DNA from: Bradyrhizobium sp. LTSP885
GTDB lineage: Bacteria > Pseudomonadota > Alphaproteobacteria > Rhizobiales > Xanthobacteraceae
Direction of reading: 5' to 3'
Assembly: GCF_000938305.1 (NCBI RefSeq)
Contig: NZ_JYMT01000043.1
Coordinates: forward strand, 213,688 to 277,687
Length of the DNA stretch: 64,000 bases
Below, piece by piece: positions 41,006 to 49,106 of the stretch. How positions within the stretch are numbered: position 1 is the first letter of the stretch; each line of letters opens with the position of its first letter. The notes below the pieces were generated by a model, which saw only the letters and a list, made by a program, of their open reading frames with translations, did no database searches and had not been told where the DNA came from. Both the position numbers and the translations under genes were made by a program.

Positions 41006-41140
41006 ATTTGCCTCACGCGCTGATTGGGGCGAGTCTGCAGGGTGCGATGGATCGACGCAGACAACATGGGCGCATGCACGCGGCGGACATTGTAACGGCG
41101 CGACAATCATCCGACATTGCTCCTCCCTTGGGAGGAAACA

Positions 41141-42406
41141 ATGAAAAAACTCATCGTCGCCGCGGCATTTGCCGCCGGCATCGCTTTCGACATCGCCCAC
41201 GCCGCGCCGCTGCCCGAGACGAAGCCCGACCAGGCCGGCTTCTCGCAGAAGGGGCTGGCGCGGCTCGATGACTTCTTCGCTCGCGAGATCGCGGCCAAGC
41301 GCGTGCCCGGTGCGGTCGTGGCGATCGCGCGCGACGGCAAGCTCGTCTATTACAGGGCCTACGGCCAGCTCGATGCGGCCAAGGGCACGCCGATGCCGCT
41401 CGATGCGGTGTTCGCGCTGGCGTCGATGACCAAACCGATGGCGGCGGTCGCCGGCCTCACGCTGATGGAGCAGGGCCGGCTGCCGCTGCAGGCCAAGGTC
41501 GCCGACTACTATCCTGGTTTCGCCGACATGAAAGTCGGCGTGCCGCAGCCGGACGGCTCCTTGAAGATGGACCCGCAGGCGTCACCGATCTTCATCCACG
41601 ACCTTTATCGCCACACCTCCGGCCTGATGTATGGCGGGCGCCCCGACAGTACGAGCGCACTGATGCGTCTCTATCCCGAAGGCACCGCGCCGGCGCGCGA
41701 AGGCGACACCCAGGCCTTCATCGACCGCATTACAAAGCTGCCGCTGGTGCACCAGCCGTCGACCGAATTCGAATACGGCTTCTCGATCGACGTGCTCGGT
41801 GCAGTCGTCGAGAAAGTCTCCGGCCAGCGGCTCGGCGACTATCTCTCGGCCAATGTATGGGGGCCGCTCGGCATGAAGGATGCGACGTTCCATCCCTCGG
41901 ATGCCCAGCGCGCGCGTCTGGCCCGTCCGTTCGCCGACGATCCGCTCAGCGGCAAGCCGCAGGCGATCCTACTGCTCGACACGCCGACCAAGTTCGATTG
42001 CGGCGGCGCCTGCTCGTTCGCCACTGTCGGCGACTACCTCCGCTTCGGACAGATGCTGCTCAACGGCGGCGAGCTCGACGGCAAGCGGATCCTAAGCCCG
42101 AAGACGGTGCATCACATGACGTCGAACCATCTCGGGCCCGAGATCAAGAACAACGTCGCCAATGTCGAGCCGCATCGCGGCGGCTTCGGTTTCGGGCTTG
42201 CGGTCGCGGTGCGCACCAGCGAGGGCCTGTCGTCGGTGCCGGGCAATCCCGGCGAGTTCACCTGGAACGGCGCCTACGGCACGCAGTTCTTCTGCGATCC
42301 GAAGGAGCGCCTCGTCGTGGTGGTCGGAACGGCCGCGCCCGGCGAGCTCCGCAAATACTATCGCGAGAACGTCCAGGACATCGTCTATGGCGCGATGGTG
42401 AAGTAA
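41141..42406 (+). CDS. Secreted serine hydrolase (class C beta-lactamase/esterase family)
   Basis: A 421-residue protein with signal peptide MKKLIVAAAFAAGIAFDIAHA. Catalytic S-x-x-K is SMTK (in VFALASMTKPMAAVAG); the second motif Y-x-N/S reads Y-G-F in EFEYGFSIDVLGAVVE; the third K-T-G-like box is HRGGFGFG. This pattern fits esterases/D-aminopeptidase-like members (EstB type) rather than true AmpC enzymes. GGGAGGA precedes the ATG. Periplasmic esterase or peptidase is the likely role; substrate unknown. Confidence 0.9.
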   Translation: MKKLIVAAAFAAGIAFDIAHAAPLPETKPDQAGFSQKGLARLDDFFAREIAAKRVPGAVVAIARDGKLVYYRAYGQLDAAKGTPMPLDAVFALASMTKPMAAVAGLTLMEQGRLPLQAKVADYYPGFADMKVGVPQPDGSLKMDPQASPIFIHDLYRHTSGLMYGGRPDSTSALMRLYPEGTAPAREGDTQAFIDRITKLPLVHQPSTEFEYGFSIDVLGAVVEKVSGQRLGDYLSANVWGPLGMKDATFHPSDAQRARLARPFADDPLSGKPQAILLLDTPTKFDCGGACSFATVGDYLRFGQMLLNGGELDGKRILSPKTVHHMTSNHLGPEIKNNVANVEPHRGGFGFGLAVAVRTSEGLSSVPGNPGEFTWNGAYGTQFFCDPKERLVVVVGTAAPGELRKYYRENVQDIVYGAMVK

Positions 42407-42463
42407 GCGATGTCATCGCATTGCGACATCACGCTGTAACGTCTCTCGCAGCTGAACAGCAAA

Positions 42464-42492
42464 AGGCCCATCGCTCGCCGAGCGATGGGCCT
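42464..42492 (-). terminator. Terminator hairpin between convergent genes
   Basis: 12-bp stem AGGCCCATCGCT/AGCGATGGGCCT with a 5-nt loop; the minus strand continues TTTTGCTG, so it terminates the leftward gene at 42507 and may also stop the serine hydrolase transcript. Confidence 0.8.
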
Positions 42493-42506
42493 CAATTCTG
42501 CGTGTA

Positions 42507-42803
42507 CTACCACTGCCGGTAGACGCCGGTCACCGTGCCATTGTTGTTGCCCTCAGGCCCGACGTCGCCCTGCGACGAGCTCGGTGTCGGACGGTTGGTG
42601 CCATTGTACGATCCGTATGAATCATACCAGCTTGGTTGAGCCGGGTAATAGTTCACCCGTGGCTGCACCTCCTGATAGCGCGGCGCGGGTCGCTGCCACC
42701 CCACAATGCGACCATATTGATCGTAACCTTGCGCGAACGCGCCCGCGGTCGTTGCGAGCAGCGACGCTGCAACCAGTGACAGTATTTTGATCTTGTGCTG
42801 CAT
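42507..42803 (-). CDS. Small secreted Tyr/Pro-rich protein
   Basis: A 98-residue protein. Signal peptide MQHKIKILSLVAASLLATTAGAFAQ, then a low-complexity mature part rich in Tyr, Pro, Gln, Ser and Gly (GYDQYGRIVGWQRPAPRYQEVQPRVNYYPAQPSWYDSYG...). It is probably intrinsically disordered. Purine-rich AGGAGC lies upstream on the coding strand. No family recognised; an envelope-associated role is inferred from the signal peptide. It ends at the terminator 42464-42492. Confidence 0.75.
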   Translation of the reverse strand: MQHKIKILSLVAASLLATTAGAFAQGYDQYGRIVGWQRPAPRYQEVQPRVNYYPAQPSWYDSYGSYNGTNRPTPSSSQGDVGPEGNNNGTVTGVYRQW

Positions 42804-42971
42804 TCACATGCTCCTTGCTGGTGTTGCGACCAACGACCTTGATGGAGCAGCGTTCCCGATTCCCTGATCAACTCTTGAACGTGACGTGCGACCGGCGCGT
42901 CATCATTTTCCGGTGAGGGCCCATCTCCCGCCCATATCCGAAGGACGCTGCCCGCTTGTTGGCAGCGTTCC

Positions 42972-43067
42972 GGAAAAAAGGCCCGCCACTGCGGCGGGCA
43001 AAGGTTAAGGGAGGAAGCGCTCTGACAGAGAACGCCCACCTAATCTCCTCGATTCGGAGGCCAATGC
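42972..43067 (-). ncRNA. Candidate small RNA with anti-Shine-Dalgarno segment
   Basis: On the minus strand a TATACT -10 box (43079-43074) precedes about 96 nt without a reading frame, ending in a strong intrinsic terminator. That terminator has stem GCCCGCC/GGCGGGC with 5-nt loop and then six T, at 42999-42973. No leftward protein gene lies upstream that could own this terminator. Between two weak hairpins the RNA would show a C/U-rich single-stranded run (CTTCCTCCCTTAACC), complementary to ribosome-binding sites. This recalls the CCUCC-loop small RNAs of rhizobia. The -35 is poor. Expression is not shown. Confidence 0.45.
42973..42999 (-). terminator. Intrinsic terminator of the candidate small RNA
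   Basis: 7-bp GC stem (GCCCGCC/GGCGGGC), 5-nt loop, followed on the minus strand by CTTTTTT. Confidence 0.75.
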
Positions 43068-43197
43068 TAAGATAGTATAACTACTGTCATCTGCGTCAGC
43101 GCCAATGCGAATGCCCTCCGGCCCCGGAGGGGCGGCGGCTGCCGACGAAACCCACCCAACCCGCGCCGGATCGTGCGCCATCAAAAAGGGGAACTTC

Positions 43198-44499
43198 ATG
43201 AGCATGTCCGATGTTTTTGCGCGCGTCGTGGCGGGAATCGGCGCCGGCGCGGTGGCGTGGCGGCGACGGCAGGGCGCGGAGCCCAAGCCGGCCTGGGGCC
43301 TGACGCCGGAGATTCCAGAGGCGAAGTCGCAAGGTGCGCTTCCGACGCTCAAGATGCCGACGGCGAGGGGCTGGGACCCGGGCCAAAAGCCGACCGCCGC
43401 ACCCGGGCTCAAGGTCAATGCTTTCGCGACCGGGCTCGACCATCCGCGCTGGATCAACGTGCTGCCCAACGGCGACGTGCTGATCGCGGAGGCGACCCAG
43501 ATCGCAGGAACGCCGCGGACCGTGTTTCACTACGCGATGCAGGCGACGATGCGGCGCGCCGCAGCCCTCGGCGTCAGTGCCAACCGCATCACCTTGCTGC
43601 GCGACCGCGATGGCGACGGTGTGGCCGAGACCCGCGGCGCCATCATGGAGGGGCTGAGCCAGCCGTTCGGCATGGCGCTGGTCGGCGACACCTTCTATGT
43701 CGGCAACACCGACGGCGTGGTCGCCTTTCCCTATGTCGCGGGCGCGGACCGCATCACCGCGCAGGGACGCAAGTTCGTCAGCTTCAAGCCCGCCGGGCAC
43801 TGGACGCGCAGCCTGCTGCCGAGCGCAGACGGCACCAAGCTCTATGCCGGCGTCGGCTCGCTCACCAACATCGCCGAGATGGGGATGGAGGTCGAGGAAG
43901 GCCGCGCCGCGATCTACGAGCTCGATCTCGCCAGCGGCAACAGCCGCATCTTCGCCAGCGGCCTGCGCAACGCGGTGGGGCTGGCGTGGGAGCCGAAGAC
44001 CAACGTGCTCTGGACCGTCGTCAACGAGCGCGACGGCATCGGCGACGAGACGCCGCCGGATTATCTGACCTCGGTGCGCGACGGCGGCTTCTACGGCTGG
44101 CCCTATTGCTATTGGGGGCAGACGGTGGACGATCGCGTGCCGCAGGATCCGGCCATGGTCGCCAAGGCGATCCAGCCGGACTACGCACTCGGCGGCCACA
44201 CCGCCTCGCTCGGCCTGTGCTGGATGCCGTCAGGCACGCTGCCGGGCTTTCCGGACGGCATGGTGATCGGCCAGCACGGCTCGTGGAATCGCTCGACGCT
44301 GTCGGGCTACAAACTGGTGTTCGTGCCGTTCGAGAACGGCCGTCCCTCCGGTCCTGCGCGCGACATCCTGTCGGGCTTCCTCGCGCCCGACGAGAAGGTC
44401 TCCTACGGCCGCCCGGTCGGCGTCGCGCTCGGCCCCGACCGCTCGCTGCTGATGGCCGACGACGTCGGCAACGTGATCTGGCGCGTGACGGGGGCCTAG
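43198..44499 (+). CDS. Sorbosone/glucose dehydrogenase-like beta-propeller protein
   Basis: A 433-residue protein of the GSDH (PQQ-type glucose/sorbosone dehydrogenase) family. The propeller begins PGLKVNAFATGLDHPRWINVLPNGDVLIAEA. It continues with ITLLRDRDGDGVAETRGAIMEGLSQPFGMALV, ASGLRNAVGLAWEPKTNVLWTVVNERDGIGDETPPDYL and GGFYGWPYCYWGQ, ending VSYGRPVGVALGPDRSLLMADDVGNVIWRVTG. The N-terminus (MSMSDVFARVVAGIGAGAVAWRRRQGAEPK) has only a short weak hydrophobic stretch, so export is unsure. AAAGGGGA precedes the ATG. Sugar oxidation is inferred from the family; cofactor binding was not verified. Confidence 0.88.
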   Translation: MSMSDVFARVVAGIGAGAVAWRRRQGAEPKPAWGLTPEIPEAKSQGALPTLKMPTARGWDPGQKPTAAPGLKVNAFATGLDHPRWINVLPNGDVLIAEATQIAGTPRTVFHYAMQATMRRAAALGVSANRITLLRDRDGDGVAETRGAIMEGLSQPFGMALVGDTFYVGNTDGVVAFPYVAGADRITAQGRKFVSFKPAGHWTRSLLPSADGTKLYAGVGSLTNIAEMGMEVEEGRAAIYELDLASGNSRIFASGLRNAVGLAWEPKTNVLWTVVNERDGIGDETPPDYLTSVRDGGFYGWPYCYWGQTVDDRVPQDPAMVAKAIQPDYALGGHTASLGLCWMPSGTLPGFPDGMVIGQHGSWNRSTLSGYKLVFVPFENGRPSGPARDILSGFLAPDEKVSYGRPVGVALGPDRSLLMADDVGNVIWRVTGA

Positions 44500-44553
44500 T
44501 AGTTCCACCGCACCTATCATTTCGGCGTGAGTCCCGGTGGTGCCGGGCTCCGC

Positions 44554-46014
44554 TCAGGGTTTGGTCGCAGCCAGCTCCCGCAGCGTCTGTTCATGGCTGC
44601 TGCGGGAGATCGAGTATCGTGACATCATGAGGGCCGCCGCGCCGTAGAGGACAGCGAGGAACGGCACATAGGTGATACCGAGATTTCGAATCACGTCGGC
44701 CGGCACCTGACCGGGTGACGCGCCGTCGGGAAAACCCACAAACGCGAGCATCATGCTCGCCGTGAAGATGCCAAGGCCCGAGACCGCCTTGTTGACGAAG
44801 GCGTTGGCGGCCATGAACAAGCCTTCCGAGCGCCGTCCGGTTCGCTTCTCGGAGTCCTCCACGACGTCGGCCATCATGGACGCAATGAGAATCACCGTCA
44901 TGATCGAAAACGTCGTCGACAGGACGGTGAAGACCATCAGAATGGGCAACAGCGCCCGTTCCTCGTTGCCGGGGAACAGGTTCAGGAGCCGCAGCAGGAT
45001 CGGTAAGGCGGCAAACGTAAGCGCCAACAGCTGGCAGCAGATCGCGGCCGTCTTCTTGCCGATGCGCCTGGACAATGGCGTGGCGGATACGGACGCCAGG
45101 ATCGTTGCAACGAAGCCGGCAAAGACGAACAGCGAGATCTGCGCGGCGCCAAGACCCCAGAAGTAGGTGCTGACGTACAGGCTCAACGACTGAACCAGGC
45201 CCTGGCCGGCGGCGTTGCAGAATGCCGTCAGCAGCAGCACCAGGAACGGACGGTGAGACAGGGTACTGATCATCTCCCGCGCAAGTTCGCCGATGGTGTG
45301 CTTGTGCGCGGCGGGAACGGAGAGCCTGGCGATGAACCTGTGCGTGCCTGATGTCGACACGAGGATTGCCACCAGGATGACCAGACCGGCGGCCATGCCG
45401 TAGTGCAGATACCCGGTCGGATTGAGCTGCCCGACGGGATGGGTCGCATCCGGCCTTAGAAATATCTGCAGGGCGGCCAGCGCCATGCCAAGACCGCCAA
45501 GCCATCCGAAGAAGTATCGAATGCTCATCAGGCTGGTTCGCTCATCATAGTCGCGGGTGAGTTCCGCACCCAGCGCGGAGCTTGGTATCTCGTACAGGGT
45601 AATGAAACTGCGAATGACAATCGTCGTCACGATCAGATAGGCCAGCACGCCCTCTGTTGACCATTTGGGAGGCGTCCACAGCAAGGCATAGGACAGTGCA
45701 GCCGGAATCGCGGCGGCATACATGAATGGATGCCGGCGTCCCCAGCGTGATCGCCAGTTGTCCGAGATCTGGCCGACGACAGGGTCGAGAAACGCATCGA
45801 TCAGCAACGCGACCAGGATCGCGCTGCCGACGGCTTGTGCCGGCAAGCCGATCACCTGATTGTAGAAGATCAGGAGCAGGAAATTGAATCCCTGATCCTT
45901 GACGCCGAATGCGATCGTGCCAAGCCCATAGAGGATTTTGGTCGATCGGCTGAGCTTCGCGGAATTGTCGATGGCAGCAGTGACCTGGAGCAAATCCACC
46001 CCCTGAGAAAGCAT
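44554..46014 (-). CDS. GPH-family (MelB-like) sugar transporter
   Basis: A 486-residue major facilitator of the glycoside-pentoside-hexuronide:cation symporter family. Start SRSTKILYGLGTIAFGVKDQGFNFLLLIFYNQVIGLPAQ. The family signature LLIDAFLDPVVGQISDNWRSRWGRRHPFMY contains the cation-site Asp residues (DAFLDPVVG) and RWGRRHP loop. Twelve helices are expected. Third positions are visibly less GC-rich than in neighbouring genes. The start at 46014 has no good ribosome site, so it is uncertain; the frame runs upstream to 46263. Two matching palindromes at 46094-46112 and 46148-46166 probably control it. Confidence 0.9.
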   Translation of the reverse strand: MLSQGVDLLQVTAAIDNSAKLSRSTKILYGLGTIAFGVKDQGFNFLLLIFYNQVIGLPAQAVGSAILVALLIDAFLDPVVGQISDNWRSRWGRRHPFMYAAAIPAALSYALLWTPPKWSTEGVLAYLIVTTIVIRSFITLYEIPSSALGAELTRDYDERTSLMSIRYFFGWLGGLGMALAALQIFLRPDATHPVGQLNPTGYLHYGMAAGLVILVAILVSTSGTHRFIARLSVPAAHKHTIGELAREMISTLSHRPFLVLLLTAFCNAAGQGLVQSLSLYVSTYFWGLGAAQISLFVFAGFVATILASVSATPLSRRIGKKTAAICCQLLALTFAALPILLRLLNLFPGNEERALLPILMVFTVLSTTFSIMTVILIASMMADVVEDSEKRTGRRSEGLFMAANAFVNKAVSGLGIFTASMMLAFVGFPDGASPGQVPADVIRNLGITYVPFLAVLYGAAALMMSRYSISRSSHEQTLRELAATKP

Positions 46015-46093
46015 GCTTGCAACATGAGCTGCCGGAACGGAGGGCGCAGCAGAAGGCGCGCTGGTCCCGGCTCGAACCCAGACGGCGTGTATT

Positions 46094-46112
46094 ATCTTTC
46101 CATTGTAAAGAT
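46094..46112. promoter_or_regulatory. Operator-like palindrome 1 upstream of the GPH transporter
   Basis: ATCTTT, 7-nt centre ending TGT, AAAGAT: perfect 6-bp arms. 16 of 19 positions match the second site 54 bp away. It lies 80 bp upstream of the proposed transporter start. Confidence 0.65.
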
Positions 46113-46147
46113 ACCATAGAGACGGAGTCGTGACGGCGTCAAGGGGA

Positions 46148-46166
46148 ATCTTTACACTGTAAAGAA
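46148..46166. promoter_or_regulatory. Operator-like palindrome 2 upstream of the GPH transporter
   Basis: TTCTTTAC-AGTGT-like dyad read as TCTTTACACTGTAAAGA: inverted arms TCTTTAC/GTAAAGA around a 3-nt centre. Near-copy of the site at 46094-46112. Confidence 0.65.
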
Positions 46167-46457
46167 GGGTGAGGCGGGCGCACGCGTGGGCCAGGACGTG
46201 AACCCGAAATTGGTCGGAGGCCCGCGGTCTGCTCTCAGGGCGCCAGCTCGCAAAAGCGGACAATGGAACAAGGCAGCCCCTACGCGCGGCGTTGCGGAAT
46301 TGGCCACCGCGCTGTCACGACCTTTGATCAGAAGCGGGCATTCGCGATCTGCGTCCGGCAATGAAAATAGTTCAAGACCGATGTCGATTTCCGGGAGGCT
46401 CATTCGTCGTCACGATAGGAAGCCGACGAAATTCGCCCATGCCAGGAAACGGATGCG

Positions 46458-47105
46458 ATGACAATCACGATCACAGCATTTGAACGATCGCCCGATGGCG
46501 GCAAGGGACTGGCGCGCGATACGCGCGTTCGCTGGGCGCTCGAAGAAGTGGGGCAGCCTTATGAGGTTCGTCTTGTTTCCTTCGCAGCGATGAAGGCGCC
46601 TGACCATCTGGCGATCCATCCCTTCGGCCAGATCCCCACCTATGAGGAGGGTTCTCTCTCGCTGTTCGAGACCGGCTCGATCGTCTTTCATCTTGCTGAG
46701 CAGCATGCGGGCCTGCTGCCGAACGATCGCAATGCCCGCGCGTGCGCGATCACGTGGATGTTTGCCGCACTTAACACCGTCGAGCCGCCGGTCCTCGAAT
46801 TAACGACGGCAAAAATACTCGAAGGTGACAAGTCCTGGAGCGAGGCGCGCTTGCCGTTGGTAAAGGACCGTGTTCGCGCCCGGCTGGACCAACTCTCGGC
46901 TCACTTGGGCGTCGCCGACTGGCTCGATGATGCGTTCAGCGCGGGCGATTTATTGATGGTATCAGTGCTGCTGCGACTAAGAATGTCAGGCATTCTGGAC
47001 GAATATCAAAACCTGGCTGCCTACGTCGCTCGCGGGGAAGCTCGGCCCGCTTATATCCGGGCTTTTGCGGCGCAATTTGCGATCAACGCCCCATCAACCA
47101 GCTGA
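46458..47105 (+). CDS. Glutathione S-transferase
   Basis: A 215-residue GST. Thioredoxin-like N-domain: RDTRVRWALEEVGQPYEVRLVSFAAMKAPDHLAIHPFGQIPTYEEGSLSLFETGSIVFHLAEQ, with the cis-Pro (QIP) and the E-T/S glutathione gamma-Glu motif (FETGSI). The C-domain is all-helical (WMFAALNTVEPPVLELTTAKIL...LSAHLGVADWLDDAFSAGDLLMVSVLLR), with the G-D-L-L-M N-capping-type box. AGGAAA upstream supports the ATG at 46458. Base composition is slightly lower in GC than neighbours. It follows the divergent GPH transporter region and may be an independent detoxification gene. Confidence 0.92.
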   Translation: MTITITAFERSPDGGKGLARDTRVRWALEEVGQPYEVRLVSFAAMKAPDHLAIHPFGQIPTYEEGSLSLFETGSIVFHLAEQHAGLLPNDRNARACAITWMFAALNTVEPPVLELTTAKILEGDKSWSEARLPLVKDRVRARLDQLSAHLGVADWLDDAFSAGDLLMVSVLLRLRMSGILDEYQNLAAYVARGEARPAYIRAFAAQFAINAPSTS

Positions 47106-47245
47106 AACATTAACTCATAAAGCCGAGCCGTCAGCAGGTTCGAGTCTACGACGCTAGTCGCGTGGCCCCGGCTCCATGAAAATCATCGGTGCGGCAAAGC
47201 CCGGCGCGCCTCCGCCCCCTCGGCATTGATCCGCGGCGCATGCGG

Positions 47246-48169
47246 CTAGACGGCGGGCTTCGATCGGGATGGTCCACCCTCGGCGGCGTGCGCCGCGGAG
47301 AGTTCATCGATCCTGGAAAGGAAGTTCTTCAGGATCGGCGAGGTGTTCGCCTTGTGATAGCCGATCGCAATGTCGATGGTCGGCGCCTCGCCCTTGAGCG
47401 GCCGGCTGACGACCGACCACGGCAGGAAATATTTCGCCGAGGCTGGCAGCAGTGCGACACCACGGGTCGAGGCTACCAGTGAGATCGCCATCGCGTAATT
47501 GTCGATCTCGAGTGACGGTGTGATCTCGATTTTATGCTGCTTGAAGTAGTCGGCGATGAGGCCGCGCAGCACCCGCGGCACTTTCGAGATGCCGATATAG
47601 GTTTCGCCGACGAAATCTTTGATATCGACGTTCTTGCGCTGCGCCAGCCTGTGGTCGCTCGGCAGGATCGCGACCAGCGGCTCCTTGGCGACGATCTTGA
47701 TCTCGATATCGGGCAGTTGCTCGGCGCGGAGAAAGGCGACGTCGAGCCGGCCATGCACCAGTTCGTCGGCCAGCGTCGCCGAGTGATCGCTGGAGACCCG
47801 GATCTCGATATTGGCGAGATCGTCGCGCAGCAGGCTGGTGGCCCGTGGCAGCCAGGCGACCTCCTGGCCAGTCGTAAACCCCATTGCAAAGACCTGCTTG
47901 CTCGGCTGGGCCGCGCGCCGTGCTGCTTCCGCGGCCGCATCGGCTTGCGTGAGCGTCAGTCTGGCGTGGTCGAGGAAAGCTCGGCCCGCCGGGGTCAACG
48001 AAACGCCGTGAACGCTGCGCGTCAGCAGCGGCACGCCGACCTCATATTCGAGATCGCGGATTTGCCGGCTGAGGGAGGGCTGCGCGGTGTGCAGCCGCTT
48101 CTCGGCGGCCACCGTCAGGCTACCTTCCTCGGCGACCGCGACGAAATAGCGAAAATGCCGGAGCTCCAT
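47246..48169 (-). CDS. LysR-type regulator
   Basis: A 307-residue LysR activator/repressor. HTH in residues 1-60 (MELRHFRYFVAVAEEGSLTVAAEKRLHTAQPSLSRQIRDLEYEVGVPLLTRS), of the CatM/BenM/HcaR wording. The effector domain follows (VFAMGFTTGQEVAWLPRA... VGETYIGISKVPRVLRGLIADYF). It is divergent from the SDR-hydrolase-SDR-SDR operon beginning at 48316. A perfect 7-bp dyad lies 9 bp upstream of its start, so it probably regulates itself and that operon. Relatives sense aromatic acids or related compounds. Confidence 0.94.
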   Translation of the reverse strand: MELRHFRYFVAVAEEGSLTVAAEKRLHTAQPSLSRQIRDLEYEVGVPLLTRSVHGVSLTPAGRAFLDHARLTLTQADAAAEAARRAAQPSKQVFAMGFTTGQEVAWLPRATSLLRDDLANIEIRVSSDHSATLADELVHGRLDVAFLRAEQLPDIEIKIVAKEPLVAILPSDHRLAQRKNVDIKDFVGETYIGISKVPRVLRGLIADYFKQHKIEITPSLEIDNYAMAISLVASTRGVALLPASAKYFLPWSVVSRPLKGEAPTIDIAIGYHKANTSPILKNFLSRIDELSAAHAAEGGPSRSKPAV

Positions 48170-48177
48170 ATTCCATA

Positions 48178-48195
48178 CCTTTCAGGCATGAAAGG
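48178..48195. promoter_or_regulatory. LysR-type dyad between the LysR gene and the SDR operon
   Basis: CCTTTCA-GGCA-TGAAAGG, perfect 7-bp arms, containing a TTTCA-N4-TGAAA core close to the LysR T-N11-A form. It lies 9 bp before the LysR start and 121 bp before the SDR start. Confidence 0.65.
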
Positions 48196-48315
48196 CAGCT
48201 TACAAAGTCTTGGTCAAAGGCGCTAGCCTGGACCAAATAGCTATCCAACGATGAGCGTTCCGCTTCGACCATGCCCCTCCGGCAGGGTCCGGTGCACTCT
48301 CCAGGGATAAACGTC

Positions 48316-49062
48316 ATGCCTGCCCCCGTCGTGCTGATCACCGGCGCGCTGACCGGAATCGGCCGCGCCACCGCCATTGCCTTCGCCACCGAAGGCGCCA
48401 CCGTCGTCGTCTCAGGCCGCCGCGGGACCGAAGGCCGGGCGCTGGAAGCCGAGCTGCGGCGCCTCGGTGCCGAAGCCGCCTTCATTGCCGCCGACGTGCG
48501 CTACGAGGACGATGTCCGCCGCCTGGCCGATCAGACCGTCGCGCGGTTCGGCCGCCTCGACGTTGCCGTCAACAATGCCGGCACTGACGGCAAAGGTGGC
48601 CTGCTGACCGAGCAGACGCCGGACAACTATGCGGCGATATTCGACACCAATGTGCTCGGCACACTGCTCAGCATGAAGCACGAGCTGCGTGTGATGCAGA
48701 AGCAGGGCGCCGGCAGTATCGTCAACATCTCCTCCACGATGGGCGAGCGTGGCGCGGCCAATCTTTCAGTCTACACCGCGAGTAAGCATGCGGTGGAGGG
48801 TCTCACCAAGTCGGCGGCGCTCGAGGCCGCGGCTTTTGGTGTCCGCGTCAACGCGGTTGCACCCGGTCCGATCGAGACTGCGATGCTCGATCGGGTAGCG
48901 GGCAGCCCGGAGAGGAAGGCCGCGTTCTATGCGGCGCTGCCGCTGAAGCGCGGAGGGCGGCCGGAGGAGATCGCCGACGCCATCACCTTCCTCGCCTCGG
49001 CAAAGGCGGCGTTCATCACTGGCCAGATCGTCCGGGTCAATGGCGGCAAGACCGCCAGTTGA
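48316..49062 (+). CDS. Short-chain dehydrogenase/reductase 1 of the LysR-linked operon
   Basis: A 248-residue classical SDR. Cofactor motif TGALTGIGRATAIAF, NNAG (VAVNNAGTDG), catalytic Ser in IVNISSTMGERG and YTASKH (Tyr-x3-Lys), ending with the PEEIADAITFLAS...FITGQIVRVNGGKTAS block. The residue after the first Gly-rich strand (SGRRG) suggests NADP preference. First of four closely spaced rightward genes (gaps 44, 34 and 63 nt) divergent from the LysR regulator. Substrate unknown. Confidence 0.92.
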   Translation: MPAPVVLITGALTGIGRATAIAFATEGATVVVSGRRGTEGRALEAELRRLGAEAAFIAADVRYEDDVRRLADQTVARFGRLDVAVNNAGTDGKGGLLTEQTPDNYAAIFDTNVLGTLLSMKHELRVMQKQGAGSIVNISSTMGERGAANLSVYTASKHAVEGLTKSAALEAAAFGVRVNAVAPGPIETAMLDRVAGSPERKAAFYAALPLKRGGRPEEIADAITFLASAKAAFITGQIVRVNGGKTAS

Positions 49063-49106
49063 TCGCTCAACCAACCCAACGCAATCGCCCACACGGGAAC
49101 GCAGCC

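Larger units (their letters stand above)
42804..43197. other. 394-bp stretch without a protein gene
   Basis: It contains the leader of the small secreted protein gene (leftward), the candidate leftward small RNA 42972-43067, and the leader of the dehydrogenase gene at 43198. No protein-coding frame with a ribosome site was found. Confidence 0.5.
46015..46457. other. 443-bp control region between the GPH transporter and GST genes
   Basis: No protein gene is supported. It holds two 19-bp operator-like palindromes (46094-46112, 46148-46166), the leftward promoter for the transporter, and the leader of the GST gene. The rightward part 46180-46450 shows no recognised structure. Confidence 0.55.

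Noticed and set aside
46180..46450. Possible small gene between the GPH transporter and GST genes
   Set aside because: Short frames on both strands lack a ribosome site and family features.
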